Origin: Steromphala cineraria
Taxonomy: Eukaryota; Mollusca; Gastropoda; Trochida; Trochidae
Assembly (NCBI GenBank): GCA_916613615.1
Contig: OU744720.1
Span: forward strand, 71,812,471-71,876,470
Length of the DNA: 64,000 nt
Direction: 5' to 3'
The position numbers and the translations under genes are program-made. The notes under the pieces were generated by a model. It ran no database searches and was not told where the DNA came from. It saw only the letters and a program-made list of their open reading frames with translations. Positions 38,801-48,717 of this stretch are shown in pieces; position 1 is the first letter of the stretch; each line of letters begins with the position of its first letter.

Positions 38801-41800
38801 TCTTTGCTAGAGTTTCAACACAACCAGGAACTATTCGTGGACGCCTCGCTCCAGGGCTGGGGAGCTCATCTCGGGGATCAGACTTCGTCAGGCCTTTGGA
38901 CGCATCCTCAGACCACCTGGCACTCAAACAATCTGGAGATGCAGGCGGTAATCCTAGCAGTGACGCATTGGCTTCAAGTTCTACGAGGCAGCCGCCTTCT
39001 CCTGGCCTCAGACAACTCCACGGTCGTTTGGACTATCAAGAACCAAGGAACGACAGGCTCTCCTCAGCTCCTAGAACAGGCCTTCGAGCTCTTCCATCTT
39101 CTGGACGAGAATCAGATCTTCGTCAGAGCTCGACACATTCCAGGCTGCAGGAACGTCCTCGCGGACGCCCTGTCCAGACCAGACAAGCCGTCACCAACAG
39201 AGTGGATGTTGAACCCGGAAGCCTTCGCCCTCATCGCCGCTCAGGTCCACCGTCCTCTCCTCGACCTGTTTGCCACGAAGCAGAACCATCAGCTTCCGGT
39301 GTACGTCTCGCCTCTCCCCGATCCAGCAGCTTGGGCCGTCGACGCCATGTCCTTGTCGTGGGAGAATCTGGACGCATACGCTTTTCCACCTCCGATTCTC
39401 CTGACCAAAGTCGTCGCCAAGATCAGGGACACACTTCACCTCAGACTGACTTTGGTCGCGCCCTACTGGCCGGCGAGAGGCTGGTTCCCCGATCTTCTTC
39501 TTCTCGCCGAAAAAGATCCGCTCCCCCTTCCAAAGTGGCCAAACCTGCTTCGTCACCCTCTCAGTCGTCAGCTTCACCCAGATCCCGAGAGGTACGCTCT
39601 GCACGTATGGACCATCTTCAGAGATCACTCCGGGCCAAGGGTTACTCAGGAAAAGTAGCCAGCGCCATCTCCAGAGCCCACAGGCAATCCACGAGGTCGC
39701 TGTACGATGACAAGTGGCTGTCATTCGAGAACTTCTGCAAAGACGCAGGCCGGGATCCTTTGTCCGTGGACCCCCAGTTTGTGGCCAACTTCCTCCTTCA
39801 CCTCCGCCAGAAACGTCACCTGAAGGGTGGAACTATATCAACGTACCTGTCGGCGCTCAACTCTGTCCTCGCCGTTAAATCAGACAGGAAGTTCTCCAAG
39901 GTTCCCGAGCTGGTCGCTCTCCTCAAGTCGTTCAAGCTGGAGGACCAGAAACTCAAGTTTCTGGCGCTCTACGACGGTCTTCGCATCCCACTACCTCCGA
40001 GACCTCGCTGTGGAAGACGTGCAAGGCCTGCAGACCTTTGGACCGTTGGTGGTAGCCCAACAGCTAGCTGCCCCAACGTCTCTTTAGGGTAAGCTGAAAA
40101 CTCATCTACTTTGTTACTTCTCACCCTGCACCTGTTGAGTTGTTTCGTTGTTGGCGACTTCGTGGGGTTCACCGCTTGCTTCTCTGTGCAGTTCGCTTCG
40201 GTCGTTCCCACTCCGGGAGGATGTTTGATGGATGCTTTTCTGCCTTGATGACTCGTCCTCCCTCCTCCCTACTGTCGGATCAGTGGCATATACTAAGTTA
40301 GGTAGGTTAAAAATTTATTAAAATCTAAATATTTTAGATATTTAAATACCTACCTAACTTAGTAGGAATTACTCCCGCCCGGCCTCCCCTTCGGACTTCA
40401 TTGGACGTCTCTTACAAGACTTCGTTTCCAGAAAGTATGATACGAATTTTACCCAGGATTCCGGTTTCCCGCTCATGCGCAGTGGGCTGGGGGCAGCCCA
40501 TCCGGTAAGCACGATGAATTTCGCGGTAAACCTCTGTCTCTCGTGAGAAAGGTGAGTGGCATATACTAAGTTAGGTAGGTATTTAAATATCTAAAATATT
40601 TAGATTTTAATAAAATTGCTATCAAAAATGTAACTTTATTGAGAATCTCTTGAAACTAATTCTGCTAATAAAAATTGTTACAATGGATACAATGCTTGAT
40701 ATCACACAAACCTCATATTTTAGATGATAAATTTACCAATAAAATTATACTTGTAATTTAGCAATTTGCTACTAAGGAATGATAGCTCTTGATCTCCCAA
40801 AAGCGATATCTCTTGTGGAACACAGTTTTGGAGCTAAAATGTTTCCCAATTTGCCAATAAAAACACCATAACCATATCTTTCAGGTTAATCTTGATTCTA
40901 TCGATGCCTCTGACATGTTGAGTCGCGCTGTAGCTATGAACGATGTTCCTACCCTGGTAACAAGACTCAAGTCAAGATGGCTGTCTCATCAACCTCTCCT
41001 GCTGGAAATATCTCAACTCAGACTCAAGTAAGATCTCATCACACTCTTAAAATGTATTCTCTCCTAACATATTATATTCTCTCTTGAATAAGGCCAACTT
41101 GTCGGTTAGAAAGGAAGATGCCTAATTGGATACAATCAAATAAGATGCTAATCAAATGTGATCATTTTGGCTAATGAATCCTGGCAGTGACAACAACCAC
41201 CCTTTATATGCTAAAGTTGTTTTCCTTAGCTGAAATTTGTGAATGGTTTGTTGTGCAAAGTTTTGCCACTGGGATGAAATTGTCAAAAAAACAGTGATTT
41301 GATCATATTCTAACAGAGGTTGCATCATCAATGCTGAAACCCATTATTATACAGAGTTAACTTTTACCCATCTTTGAGAAACTTACCGTATTCAACGTAA
41401 TAAGCGCCCTGCTCCAATAAGCAGGGTTTTGTAATTATTGGTCTTATAACCGCCTATGTACCAGCCGTACTAAAATCATAAATTCAACGTATTCACTTTG
41501 TTTCAAGAGAAATTAAAGGATACAATATCGGCAATAAGTGTTCTTTTGTTAATTATTTTGTTTAATATGCTATATATTTTGTTTATATATTTCAATGAAT
41601 AGTTTTTATGCAATTTTGAAAAAAACATTATACTCATAGTCTTTAGCTCTTTAAATGATCCAAACAACAAAGGGAGATAACTGTAACCATTTGCTGCTAT
41701 TCCAGGTCAGCTGTTGATTGGATACAGGAGGAGAGCTTACTACGGGTGATGGTTGGGAAGGGCGGTTGTATTGTGTGTACCCTCATCGTCCCGCCATGTT

Positions 41801-42624
41801 ACCCTCTATCAGGGGAGGTAACTCTTACTGACATCAAGGGAGCATCAGAATGTGGTGATATATCAGAAATAAAGGTACTCTTTTATAAAGTCTGACTTTT
41901 AGTTTACTCATGCCATCTCATTATATTCATGAAAATATGTCAAGTGTAATTGAAATTTTATGAATTTAATGAAATCTTCCAAGGGCTTTTATTCAATTCA
42001 TCTTGAAGGAATCAGCATACACCTTAAGACTGCAATTAAAGGAGTTTTTGTGTCAAAATCTTGCTTTTCTCATTAATGAATGATAATAAATAATGGTTAA
42101 AATTGTGTGTATGCCAGTGTGTCTAGAATGTCTGTCGCGCAATTTATGCATGAACTAATAATGCCCTCTTTGACTTGCTTATTCTAAACTAGCCACTTTT
42201 ATTTTTTTATTTGCGACCGTTTTTTTTGTAAATGAACATAACAAATTGGCAACATAATTTTTTTTAAATCCCAACTTTATCACTGCCAAAAAAGCATCTT
42301 TTTAAGGCCTATATTAACTGAAAGTCTGAAACAGGTTGCATTTTAAAAGTTCATGTATCACTGTTTGCAAACTTTCCCCCTGTGTCAACATCTAAAAAAA
42401 TGCTTGATATGGGTTTGAAACTGACACGTGCGAAAACCTGAACCAAATTGCTTTTTTCTTGCCCTTAGGACTACATGATAAAAGTTACTGTTAAAGGTCT
42501 TGATGAATTAAATTTGCCGCTAATAACTATAAATTTGACGTTATTCTACTTTCAGCCGAGTGGTTTTGAGAAGACCTTGACTTCATGGGTTGCTTGTCTT
42601 GAAACCAAATTTGGACGACCTTGA
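29810..42624 (+). CDS. Unrecognised coiled-coil protein, 400 residues, ten exons
   Basis: Exons 29810-29893, 31471-31576, 32098-32199, 32574-32638, 33011-33097, 33847-34043, 34768-34948, 40885-41027, 41706-41874 and 42556-42624 join to 1,203 nt ending in TGA, all with GT-AG introns. Residues about 60-135 and 150-225 are Lys/Glu/Gln-rich with heptad-like spacing, so long coiled coils are likely. Residues about 230-400 alternate beta-like and helical stretches, and the protein ends in FGRP. The plan (coiled coil then a compact mixed domain) recalls small kinetochore proteins with RWD domains, and the first 65 residues weakly recall ZWINT, but I cannot prove either. The ATG lies 819 bp from that of DHX34. 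The seventh intron (5.9 kb) is swollen by a DIRS element. An AATAAA lies at 42762. Confidence 0.75.
29947..30063. repeat. 117 bp hairpin (inverted repeat)
   Basis: GTAATTTGACAAAATAGTTG at the left is inverted at the right end, with arms of about 43 bases. It lies in the first intron of the coiled-coil gene, 54 bp after exon 1. Confidence 0.85.
35256..35406 (+). repeat. Left inverted terminal repeat of the DIRS element
   Basis: This stretch is the reverse complement of 40430-40580 over 151 bases with one difference that I can see (TTTGTATC here, TTCGTATC in the partner). Such similarity suggests a recent insertion or conversion between the ends. Confidence 0.9.
36241..38103 (+). CDS. Gag-like ORF of the DIRS element
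   Basis: The open frame runs about 620 codons; the ATG at 36241 or the one at 36304 may be the start. Early residues have a Cys-rich stretch with CVLC, CPDC and CAEC pairs, which may bind metal. A Pro-rich tract, a long Gln/Arg/Asp repeat tract and Arg-Ser clusters follow, then a more ordered region (about 37200-37930) and a basic Arg/Gly/Ser tail. This is the usual make-up of a DIRS first ORF. The frame is intact and GC-rich with strong strand asymmetry. Specific function is not provable from sequence. Confidence 0.7.
   Translation: MHSPCVCLHDWHVSDLCVTVFMPRVYCVLCRSSKSDKDPHLRCPDCLPRICLVDDRCAECSDLSSIDFKVFTSARRKRLTQRRRRSMSDPTTDLPPVEPAGSLDSPRQEEPRRSPTPPPPPPPPPARQTPPPTPSTSSALSRPELELIMSSMFDKLMARQPLSQDQDQRQRQDQRPDTRQRHDQRSDQRQDQRQHSRDRDQRQDQRQRSGDRDQRQRLDPKQRSDRRQRSRDSPPRDVRTSRSPRRSRSPSPPRRQRRSRRSRTPSRSRSPSVDRSTSRRSRRSGSRTPPKTPRSSRKRRHSPVISDDERHFVPDYDDDETEGPTFLPLKMVSSWIADRLPEGSSPGGSDPLTCVREDPDLKLPPHPDVLEGIAALQDDFQKLSLSSSLKSSKLPAATPVHSLSRFDKAAALDDALGRLAPNLNHTYKVSDTKISSVEAALRRTLRPLSILLTSTDAIKADLDVDNPSRLDHLHTLMDWQRRNMVLVLDNVRAGLGSLTHLRRSGFLDQCAWDSEFKKSLLQAPPTASTLFADKIPEVYKEQAAVTQTEVAFRTLQHVSNISFRRQNNNSQRPYKRQSVRTQPSRSGPSSQYQRSANSSRGRDAPKPRGGRGGKRPYARQ
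38106..39658 (+). pseudogene. Reverse transcriptase/RNase H of the DIRS element, polymerase core deleted
   Basis: The frame is open from 37769 but resembles DIRS polymerase from about 38165 (VGGRL). The fingers region is present (FLVPKKNFTKFRMIHN and MTSLDALRA), but the palm with the expected DD motif is absent. RNase H follows with FVDAS, NLEMQAV, ASDNSTV and LADALSR. Between about 38565 and 38655 the family-like residues lie in another frame, so at least two deletions or shifts have occurred that happen to leave a long open frame. The product could not polymerise DNA. Confidence 0.75.
39607..40092 (+). pseudogene. Tyrosine recombinase of the DIRS element, catalytic core deleted
   Basis: From the ATG at 39607 the frame encodes an N-terminal core-binding domain (TRSLYDDKW, then FVANFLLHLRQK and STYLSALNSVLAV) up to about KLEDQK near 39950. 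The residues that follow do not fit the family in this frame. The next frame carries HYLRDL, the end of the recombinase that includes the nucleophilic tyrosine, before a stop near 40087. The R-H-R catalytic middle is therefore lost by deletion plus frameshift at about 39955-39970. Confidence 0.7.
40282..40364 (+). repeat. Internal complementary region of the DIRS element
   Basis: The first part (to about 40314) is the reverse complement of the element's left tip and the second part is the reverse complement of its right tip, including the AT-rich tail. The two are fused head to tail. This is the template that DIRS elements are thought to use to restore both ends and make a circle. Within the region the ACTAAGTTAGGTAGGT arms are themselves inverted, giving a strong hairpin. 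Confidence 0.85.
40430..40580 (-). repeat. Right inverted terminal repeat of the DIRS element
   Basis: It pairs with 35256-35406. Outward of it the two ends differ: the right end continues into an AT-rich tail to about 40614, while the left end has only a few more bases. Unequal inverted ends are normal for DIRS elements. Confidence 0.9.
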
Positions 42625-42761
42625 ACTGTGACCTTCACCTTTTCACTGTACATAAAGAATGTCATATGAATATTACTCATCTGTATAAATAATTCAAGAA
42701 GCATATGTTTGTGTTGGTGTTTATTTCAAGGGATATTTTATTGAATGTGACATTGTTTATC

Positions 42762-42767
42762 AATAAA
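42762..42767 (+). terminator. Candidate polyadenylation signal of the coiled-coil gene
   Basis: AATAAA lies 138 bases after the stop codon. Confidence 0.4.
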
Positions 42768-42983
42768 AATCCAAAATATCATGATAGTTGATATATCCCA
42801 ACTGAGAAAGCTCATAACATCCTATGCTAAACTCTCAAAGAATTCATGCCAGCTTGTTTTCTCTTGTAATACAATACATAGATATATATATATATCAGAA
42901 ACATAGATTGTCAGGTCCAACTCTCAGGTATTGAAATATATAAAAAAGTTCGAAGTTAGAAGTAATGATCCATTAATTTTAAT

Positions 42984-43017
42984 GACTAGCGCTTTCAGCT
43001 TTACAAGCCTCTTCAGG
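42984..43017 (-). ncRNA. Hammerhead-like ribozyme motif of the Penelope-like remnant
   Basis: Read on the minus strand, CCTGAAGA is followed by a five-pair stem (GGCTT/AAGCT, loop GTA), then GAAA, then GCGCTAGTC. CUGANGA, stem II, GAAA and a GUC cleavage triplet are the hammerhead core. Stem I pairing in the flanks is weak as I read it, so the copy may be inactive. Confidence 0.4.
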
Positions 43018-43649
43018 CCATTACATAACGGATAATAACGTTGTCAGGCAACGCCGTCGTGAACATTATGACGTCATTACATTATGACGTCATAGGCAAG
43101 GTATCAAAAGGATGGACATCAAGGTTTAGCATTTAACTTTGGCGAAAACATTTCGATAAATTTGCTTTCCTTTGTTTCTAAAAGCTTACTATTATCATTA
43201 TTTTATTTATACATTGGGAAGACAGAAAAATGCCCGTTTCCGCATTCGGCCAAGTGTTTACTTAATGGGATAGTACGGTTTTTGGGCTGATTAATGTGTG
43301 ATCTGTGTAAGTTCATTCGTAATTTCAACTTCAGTTCTGTCTTCCCAATGTATTTTTCATTACAACCAGAGCATATGATGACATATTTAACATTTTTGCT
43401 GCTACAATTGAGATTTTGGCGAACAGAAAACAATTTGGTTTCAGTAATTTGTACAGAAGAGCCGACAAGAATGTTTTTACAAGTATGGCATCGCGAATCC
43501 CCGCACTTGGATACAATTGGTTCTACATTACATGAATCAAACTTGGAGGATGTCAACAAATTTCGCAGATTTTTAGGTTGTTTGAGACTGTATATATATA
43601 TATAGAATACAAATATAATATTGTTCTTTTCAAATACAACCTTGACCAA
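42984..43649 (-). mobile_element. Truncated Penelope-like retroelement (GIY-YIG end)
   Basis: On the minus strand the frame ending at 43203 contains paired cysteines (KCGDSRCHTCKN), then CSGCNEKYIGKT and HRSHI, the GIY-YIG endonuclease layout of Penelope-like elements. After a frameshift near 43200 the family-like tail continues in another frame to a TGA at 43119-43121. A TA-rich run near 43590-43610 marks the broken 5' side; reverse transcriptase is absent. Downstream, 43017-42984 resembles a hammerhead ribozyme, a known feature of these elements. This is a dead 3' fragment between two genes. Confidence 0.75.
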
Positions 43650-43942
43650 TAAAAAATATAATTTGATTTCTGAAAAATTTCTTCACATTATTTTGTAACT
43701 CTTATAATTTACCCGGAAATGAAACCAAAGAAGTAGAAGACATAAAGATATTTTTATCAATTTCAGTACACATCTCACATTCCTAAAATGTTTCAAAAAT
43801 GTTTTCATCTACACCTGAGGAAATTTGTTTCTGTTTTTTACCCTCATGTCTATAGATGTTTTGTCCCAAAAACTCAATAAATCAAATCATTAATTTGTCT
43901 ACTTTGTTAGGTATCCTACTTGAAGTTATAATGACTATGGGC

Positions 43943-45837
43943 CTATTCGTCAGGCTCATCCTGTACAAGGAACAGTTTGCAGTCAAAGACATGTTCCTTG
44001 GCGCCGACCCTCTGTCTGAAGAGTTGAGCTTGTTTCCATGGCGCCGGTCCCTCCCCTCCACTCACAGTAGCCTCTAGGATGATCACCTTGCTCCGCTTCA
44101 TGTTGATGTGTCGAGGGCGATACAGGTACTCACCTGGAAGCAGACAGTCATGATGCCACCTTTATTGACCTTAGATCATGATGATCAAAATGGATCAATC
44201 GGCTCTGTAATTCATCAGTTTTATAAGAAGAAGACTAAAATTAATTTTCTAGGTTGGGTCTGTGTATCCCTATGTCCGAGGAACAAGGTCAACAGCTTGA
44301 GGGAAAATATGGCACATTATCCTTCTGTAAGAAGATTGCAGCTTTCTAATCATTTGCTCATGGAGAAAAAGACGAAAATAGGTTTTTGGGGGGTATTTAG
44401 GACCAATACCAATTATGACTAAATTTAACTGATGCAGTTACAGAATACTGCTATGAACTAACTCTGTGCTGAATCGGTCAAAGTCAGTTCACTGGAATTA
44501 AACAGCCCTGGACATTTATCTCCTGATGTTGAAAGGTCCTCTCAAACACAAAGCAAGGAATAATTTTGTTAATAAGTTAACATCCAAACTCTTATTAATT
44601 CAAAATGAGAAAAAAACGCTTTGCATAAACATGCATATATAAATACAGATAAAATCATATCTCCCATTTCTTTTTTAAATATGTCTAACATTTCAGACAC
44701 TTGTAATATCTGAATCAGGTTGCTCCAGTTTACAAAACTCATTGCTGCGGTCGTGCATTCCAACGAGAAACGAGTAATATTTGAGATATCAAAAGGGGTT
44801 GTTGTTGGCTAAATCAGCCACCCTAAATTTCGTTTGAGAAAATGAAATACAAAAGAACATAATGTCTCCGGAAACCAAAAGAACTTCAACGAAACAGGAC
44901 ATTTCTTAAATTGTTTTGACCCTCACCTGGTTGGGAGAGAGACTTGTCGTCTGCACATATCTTCCAAGTGACGTTCCCAGTTCCGTAAGTCTTGCACTTG
45001 GCCATCAGCGACAACTTCTGAACGCTCAGTCCAGAGTCTGATATTTGACAAATTCACAAATATTAGGATGGAAAATATATAAGTATAGTGCCGGTGCTAA
45101 GACATTGGCATAAAACTTTTATTAAAGATGAAAGTTTTGCTCAACTCAACCTGTATTGTCATGGGGAACACTGAGTAGAAAGGTTTACAGGTTTCAAACA
45201 ACGTTTTGTATATAAAATGAGGTATAAACATAATCAAGGGATGCTTTTATATCTAAAAAGCTCCAACAAGCTCAACAGTTTCAGTTAAAAATTTGTTCAA
45301 AGCATTTTGAGCAAAGCATCCGTTGAGGACAGTTTTACATTGATACATTTAACTTTTCTAGACGAGTAAAACAACTTGAACGTCAAAGGCATCAGATGTT
45401 TCGCTTGACACGAATAGTGCACTTAAATAAATGTAAATGATAAAAAAAACTTGGGCTTTTTACAATGACCCTAGCCAAATATTTGATTAAAATACAATAT
45501 ATAAAAACAGATGTTGAAATATCTAATAATTGCCAGCCCTTAAGTCGTTTTAACCCTTAACATGCCATAAAATGTTCAGATAGCATTAAGAGGAGGTAAC
45601 TCAACCGGAAGTGTCTATCATCCATCGGTACACGGCCTGGTCAGTCCCTTCCTGTCTTGCCCAATACGTGTGGTCGTCTTCCTGTTCCTGTTTCCCGCCT
45701 TCGCACTGGTACAGTCCCCGCATGAGCCCTGGTACGTAGTTGCCAGACGACTTCCGGTGGTACTGATCATTGGCGCTGTTGTACCTCAGATGGAACAGCT
45801 GTTGCTTCTTCTCAATGTTAGTCAGGCGGTACAACAT
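43943..45837 (-). CDS. Stand-alone PAW-domain protein A
   Basis: Exons 45837-45606, 45037-44927 and 44133-43943 join to 534 nt (177 residues, TAG). The protein is a PAW domain and little else: FHLRYNSANDQY near the start, YWARQEGT, WKICADDKS in the 111 nt exon, and W-KQAQLFRQ in the last exon. It matches the PAW part of NGLY1 in order, in exon phase and in the length of the middle exon. No PUB or catalytic region is present. The frame stays open upstream of the ATG, and a possible acceptor (CTACAG) lies just before it, so a further 5' exon is possible. PAW domains of N-glycanases bind mannose-type glycans; binding here is inferred. Confidence 0.75.
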
Positions 45838-46783
45838 CGTATGAGATGGCTCCTGTAGTTTTTAAATTGGGGACCGTTTCAACAACTCATCCAAAGATGG
45901 CTTACATTTAATTGAATATTAGGCCTATTACTAATTTGATCGTTTTAAGGCTCCTGAAGTTATAATGTGTAGATTGTTTGAACAACTGATCATTTAAGTA
46001 TATCAATTTTGAAAATAAGAGCAGTATAAGATCCTGCAGGCAATGTCATTAAAATCAGCTTAAACCTCTGAAGTTGCTATCTAGTCTGGGAAGTGCTCTC
46101 TGTCTGTTGAACTTGTCAATTCATGTGGATCTTCAATATTATAAGACTCGAATCGTGCTTATGTCCATCTAGCAACGTTAGGGTAGAAGAATAATCATCC
46201 TCTCTCCGAAGAGACAGATCAAGTCATGAAATGCTGGTTTACTCTGCTTGAAGACGAGTTCGCTGTCCTAGCGGTAAAAACTGGCCCAAAAACAACATGG
46301 CCCAAAAAAACAACATTTCAGCCAACGAATTAAAACACTACTCGTATGGGAAGGGTGGTTGGTGTCACCTATTTCACGATTTAGGTTTTAAAAACATGAC
46401 TATGAACAACGTCGCTGATTGCACAACTAACTATGATTGCATCCAATCAGGCTTTGTGCCAATAGATCGCCTTTTTCAAACAGATTTTGTATCAACATTT
46501 TGACTTGACTTACCTCTGTGGGGAGAGAATGGCGTATATTGTCACCTGACAACTGTATAAATCAGTACCCAGATAAAAATGCAACGAGGTTCGAACTGAT
46601 ATGAATGTGATCAATGCTGTCTGCCAGCAGTTCTTATACTTTCAACCTCTTTGTAACCAGAAACAGCACTTTGTAGAACGGCAACAAAGTAATTGGTTCT
46701 ATCCTCTAAAAGGTAGCATTACACGTTTCAATTAAAGACACTCCAAGTAAATCATTACAATTAACAAAATCCGCAAAACAATT
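45838..46783. other. Spacer between PAW genes A and B
   Basis: No exon is apparent. Around 46210-46370 a repeat with CCTAGCGG and AAAAACTGGC words is shared loosely with 12430-12580. Confidence 0.5.
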
Positions 46784-48717
46784 TCAACTATTGCCCACCA
46801 TTTGCAATTTGACCTCAAACGGGTAGTTGTCCATATCGACCACATGTTGTCTGAAGAGCTGAGCGTCCTTCCAGTGTCCACCGCTGATCTCGGCAACAAT
46901 GGTCACGTGCGGGTACCCCTGTACGTCCACTGTGTACGGTGTGTGTACGTCATGTCCTGGATCACGACAGTCAAGTCAATTGAATGCTCATTCTCCAGTC
47001 TAAGTAAACCTAGCCTCAATATAACCCGTTTCACTCTGATATTGAGTCTAGAAAGGTCTAGTAGAGGGTAGACCTTTCTTCGACCTGTGACCCTCCAACG
47101 ATATACGTGCGAAGGCAGACTATTTTGGCTTGGTAAGATGAGTTCTTATTGGTCAATTCGATACGTGGGCTGACGCGACCCTCTACTAGACCTTTCTAGA
47201 TTCAATATCGGAGTAATATTGAGGCTAGGTTTACTTAGACTGCTCATTCTCGAAACTGAATTTTTCACAATGAAGACCATAATGTCTATTAAATTTGATA
47301 CCCTCTCTATCTAGACGATCTGATCTTTTTAAAGGTAACATATTTCTTGTAGAGGTCTAGCTGTCAAACACGATATGTCACATATATCTTGCCTTTATTT
47401 TATTTTCAGATGTGTTTCAAAGGCCTTTGCGTCGTTAATCCCCCCGAATGATTACAGAAGTTGAAATCATTTGGGAGTGTTATCCTTCTACGATTTTAGT
47501 GTGTTTTCTTACGTTTCCTGTCTCTGATTTACAATTTTGATGCGTCTTGAAGTTCCATATTCTATTAAATTTTTCTAAAATAATAAGAGTCGACAAAAGT
47601 ACATTTACCAAATAGCCCAAATAAAGATCATGTGACAAATCGGAAGTGTGTGTAACCTTGAAGGGTGGTTGATTTGTCTCTACAAAGGATCTTCCAAATG
47701 AGCTGAGCATCTCCGGTCACGTGACTAGCTGCCCTCAACTCCAACTGCTTACCGTGTACCCCAGTTCCTGAAGGAAAAGTATAACTCAACACATTTCCTT
47801 TTTCTTTCCACCCGATTTGATTTCATAATTGACAATAAGAAAAGGGGAGATTACAATGACATGATATAAAACTAAATCTCGGGAGCTTCGGCCTCTTGCT
47901 TTATTTATCCCTTTTTTCTTTAATATAGACTTTGTTTGCGAATAACATTACTTAACATTACTAATTGACAATATAAACGTCAACACTAGTAAATATTGAA
48001 GAAAGGAAATTATGATGGTACCTTTAAACTTTGATTCTTATCCTCTCACCAAGAACGAAACAATAAAAACAAGTTTCATTGAAGATCCAAGGTTTTTTCT
48101 CCATTGGTTGATTTCCGTGCATACTCGACACGGACCGAGTGGGTAAGTCGCTAGATGTAATGTAGGACTTATGGAACGTACACATTACAGCTAGTTTTAA
48201 CAAGATTAGAAGTGAACTACCAAGTGGCCGAAAAAAACATTTGTCATGATATTTTTCATTATAGAATCGTGAATTGAACCTTTCAAAATCTTTGTTTTTA
48301 TTTATTTATTTATTTTTTGGATCAATATAAAATTTTGCCCTCGAGATTATTGCTCTTTCGTTGTCTTATTTACAGGTGCAATCAACTCCGAGTGACGCTT
48401 GTCTTATCTTTTGCCCATTCTCAGGATGGACCTATTTATTCCCACGAACCTTCCATATCTATCTTCCAAGCAATGTTCGCACTCTCCTGATCTTCATGGC
48501 GTCCCAGAAACGTGTGAAGTGAAGTTTTGTCTTCATGTCGCTTCATCCGGGGTTCTCCATATGTCAGATTCCGCCAACCCGTGTTCCGGCGCGTAGAAGA
48601 TGACGACAACCTTTCGTACATGTCAGTTGCGCAGTTGTACCGGAAGTGGAACAGATGGTCCTGAATGTCGTCATCGGTCGGCACGAGCCGCGTCACGCTA
48701 GTTGGGATGGCGGCCAT
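46784..48717 (-). CDS. Stand-alone PAW-domain protein B
   Basis: Exons 48717-48450, 47767-47657 and 46956-46784 join to 552 nt (183 residues, TGA). The start ATGGCGGCC is a typical animal initiation context. The protein reads as one PAW domain: HLFHFRYNCATDMY, IAWKIDME, LIWKILC in the 111 nt exon and W-KDAQLFRQ with PFEVKL at the end. The middle and last exons have exactly the NGLY1 lengths (111 and 173 nt) and phases. The donor after exon 2 is GTTACA, which is weak. A MITE with a 9 bp target duplication sits just upstream of the last exon. Function is inferred as for A. Confidence 0.78.
46996..47242. mobile_element. 247 bp MITE, family CAGTCTAAG, copy 1
   Basis: Ends of 27 bp starting CAGTCTAAGTAAACCTAGCC are perfect inverses. 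CTCATTCTC is duplicated at 46987-46995 and 47243-47251. Inner arms (CTAGAAAGGTCTAGTAGAGG) also pair, making a near-complete hairpin. It lies in the last intron of PAW gene B. Confidence 0.88.

Larger units (their letters stand above)
35250..40614 (+). mobile_element. DIRS-type tyrosine-recombinase retrotransposon, internally deleted
   Basis: The element is about 5.4 kb inside an intron, same strand as the host gene. It has 151 bp inverted terminal repeats, an internal complementary region, a gag-like ORF, reverse transcriptase/RNase H remains and tyrosine-recombinase remains, in the DIRS order. The coding part is GC-rich, against AT-rich host DNA. No target duplication is visible, as expected for integration by a tyrosine recombinase. 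The polymerase core and recombinase core are missing, so the copy cannot move by itself, but its end structures look intact and could be used in trans. Ends are placed where the terminal sequence stops matching the internal complementary region. Confidence 0.88.

Noticed and set aside
38614..39606. Upstream part of the open frame that ends in the recombinase
   Set aside because: Only the part from 39607 resembles a recombinase; the earlier residues are out of frame with the polymerase and look random.
43294..43605. Plus-strand frame over the Penelope-like remnant
   Set aside because: Antisense shadow; the minus frame has the GIY-YIG motifs.
46297..46503. 68-codon plus-strand frame between the PAW genes
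   Set aside because: No similarity, no splice context, and it begins in a dispersed repeat.
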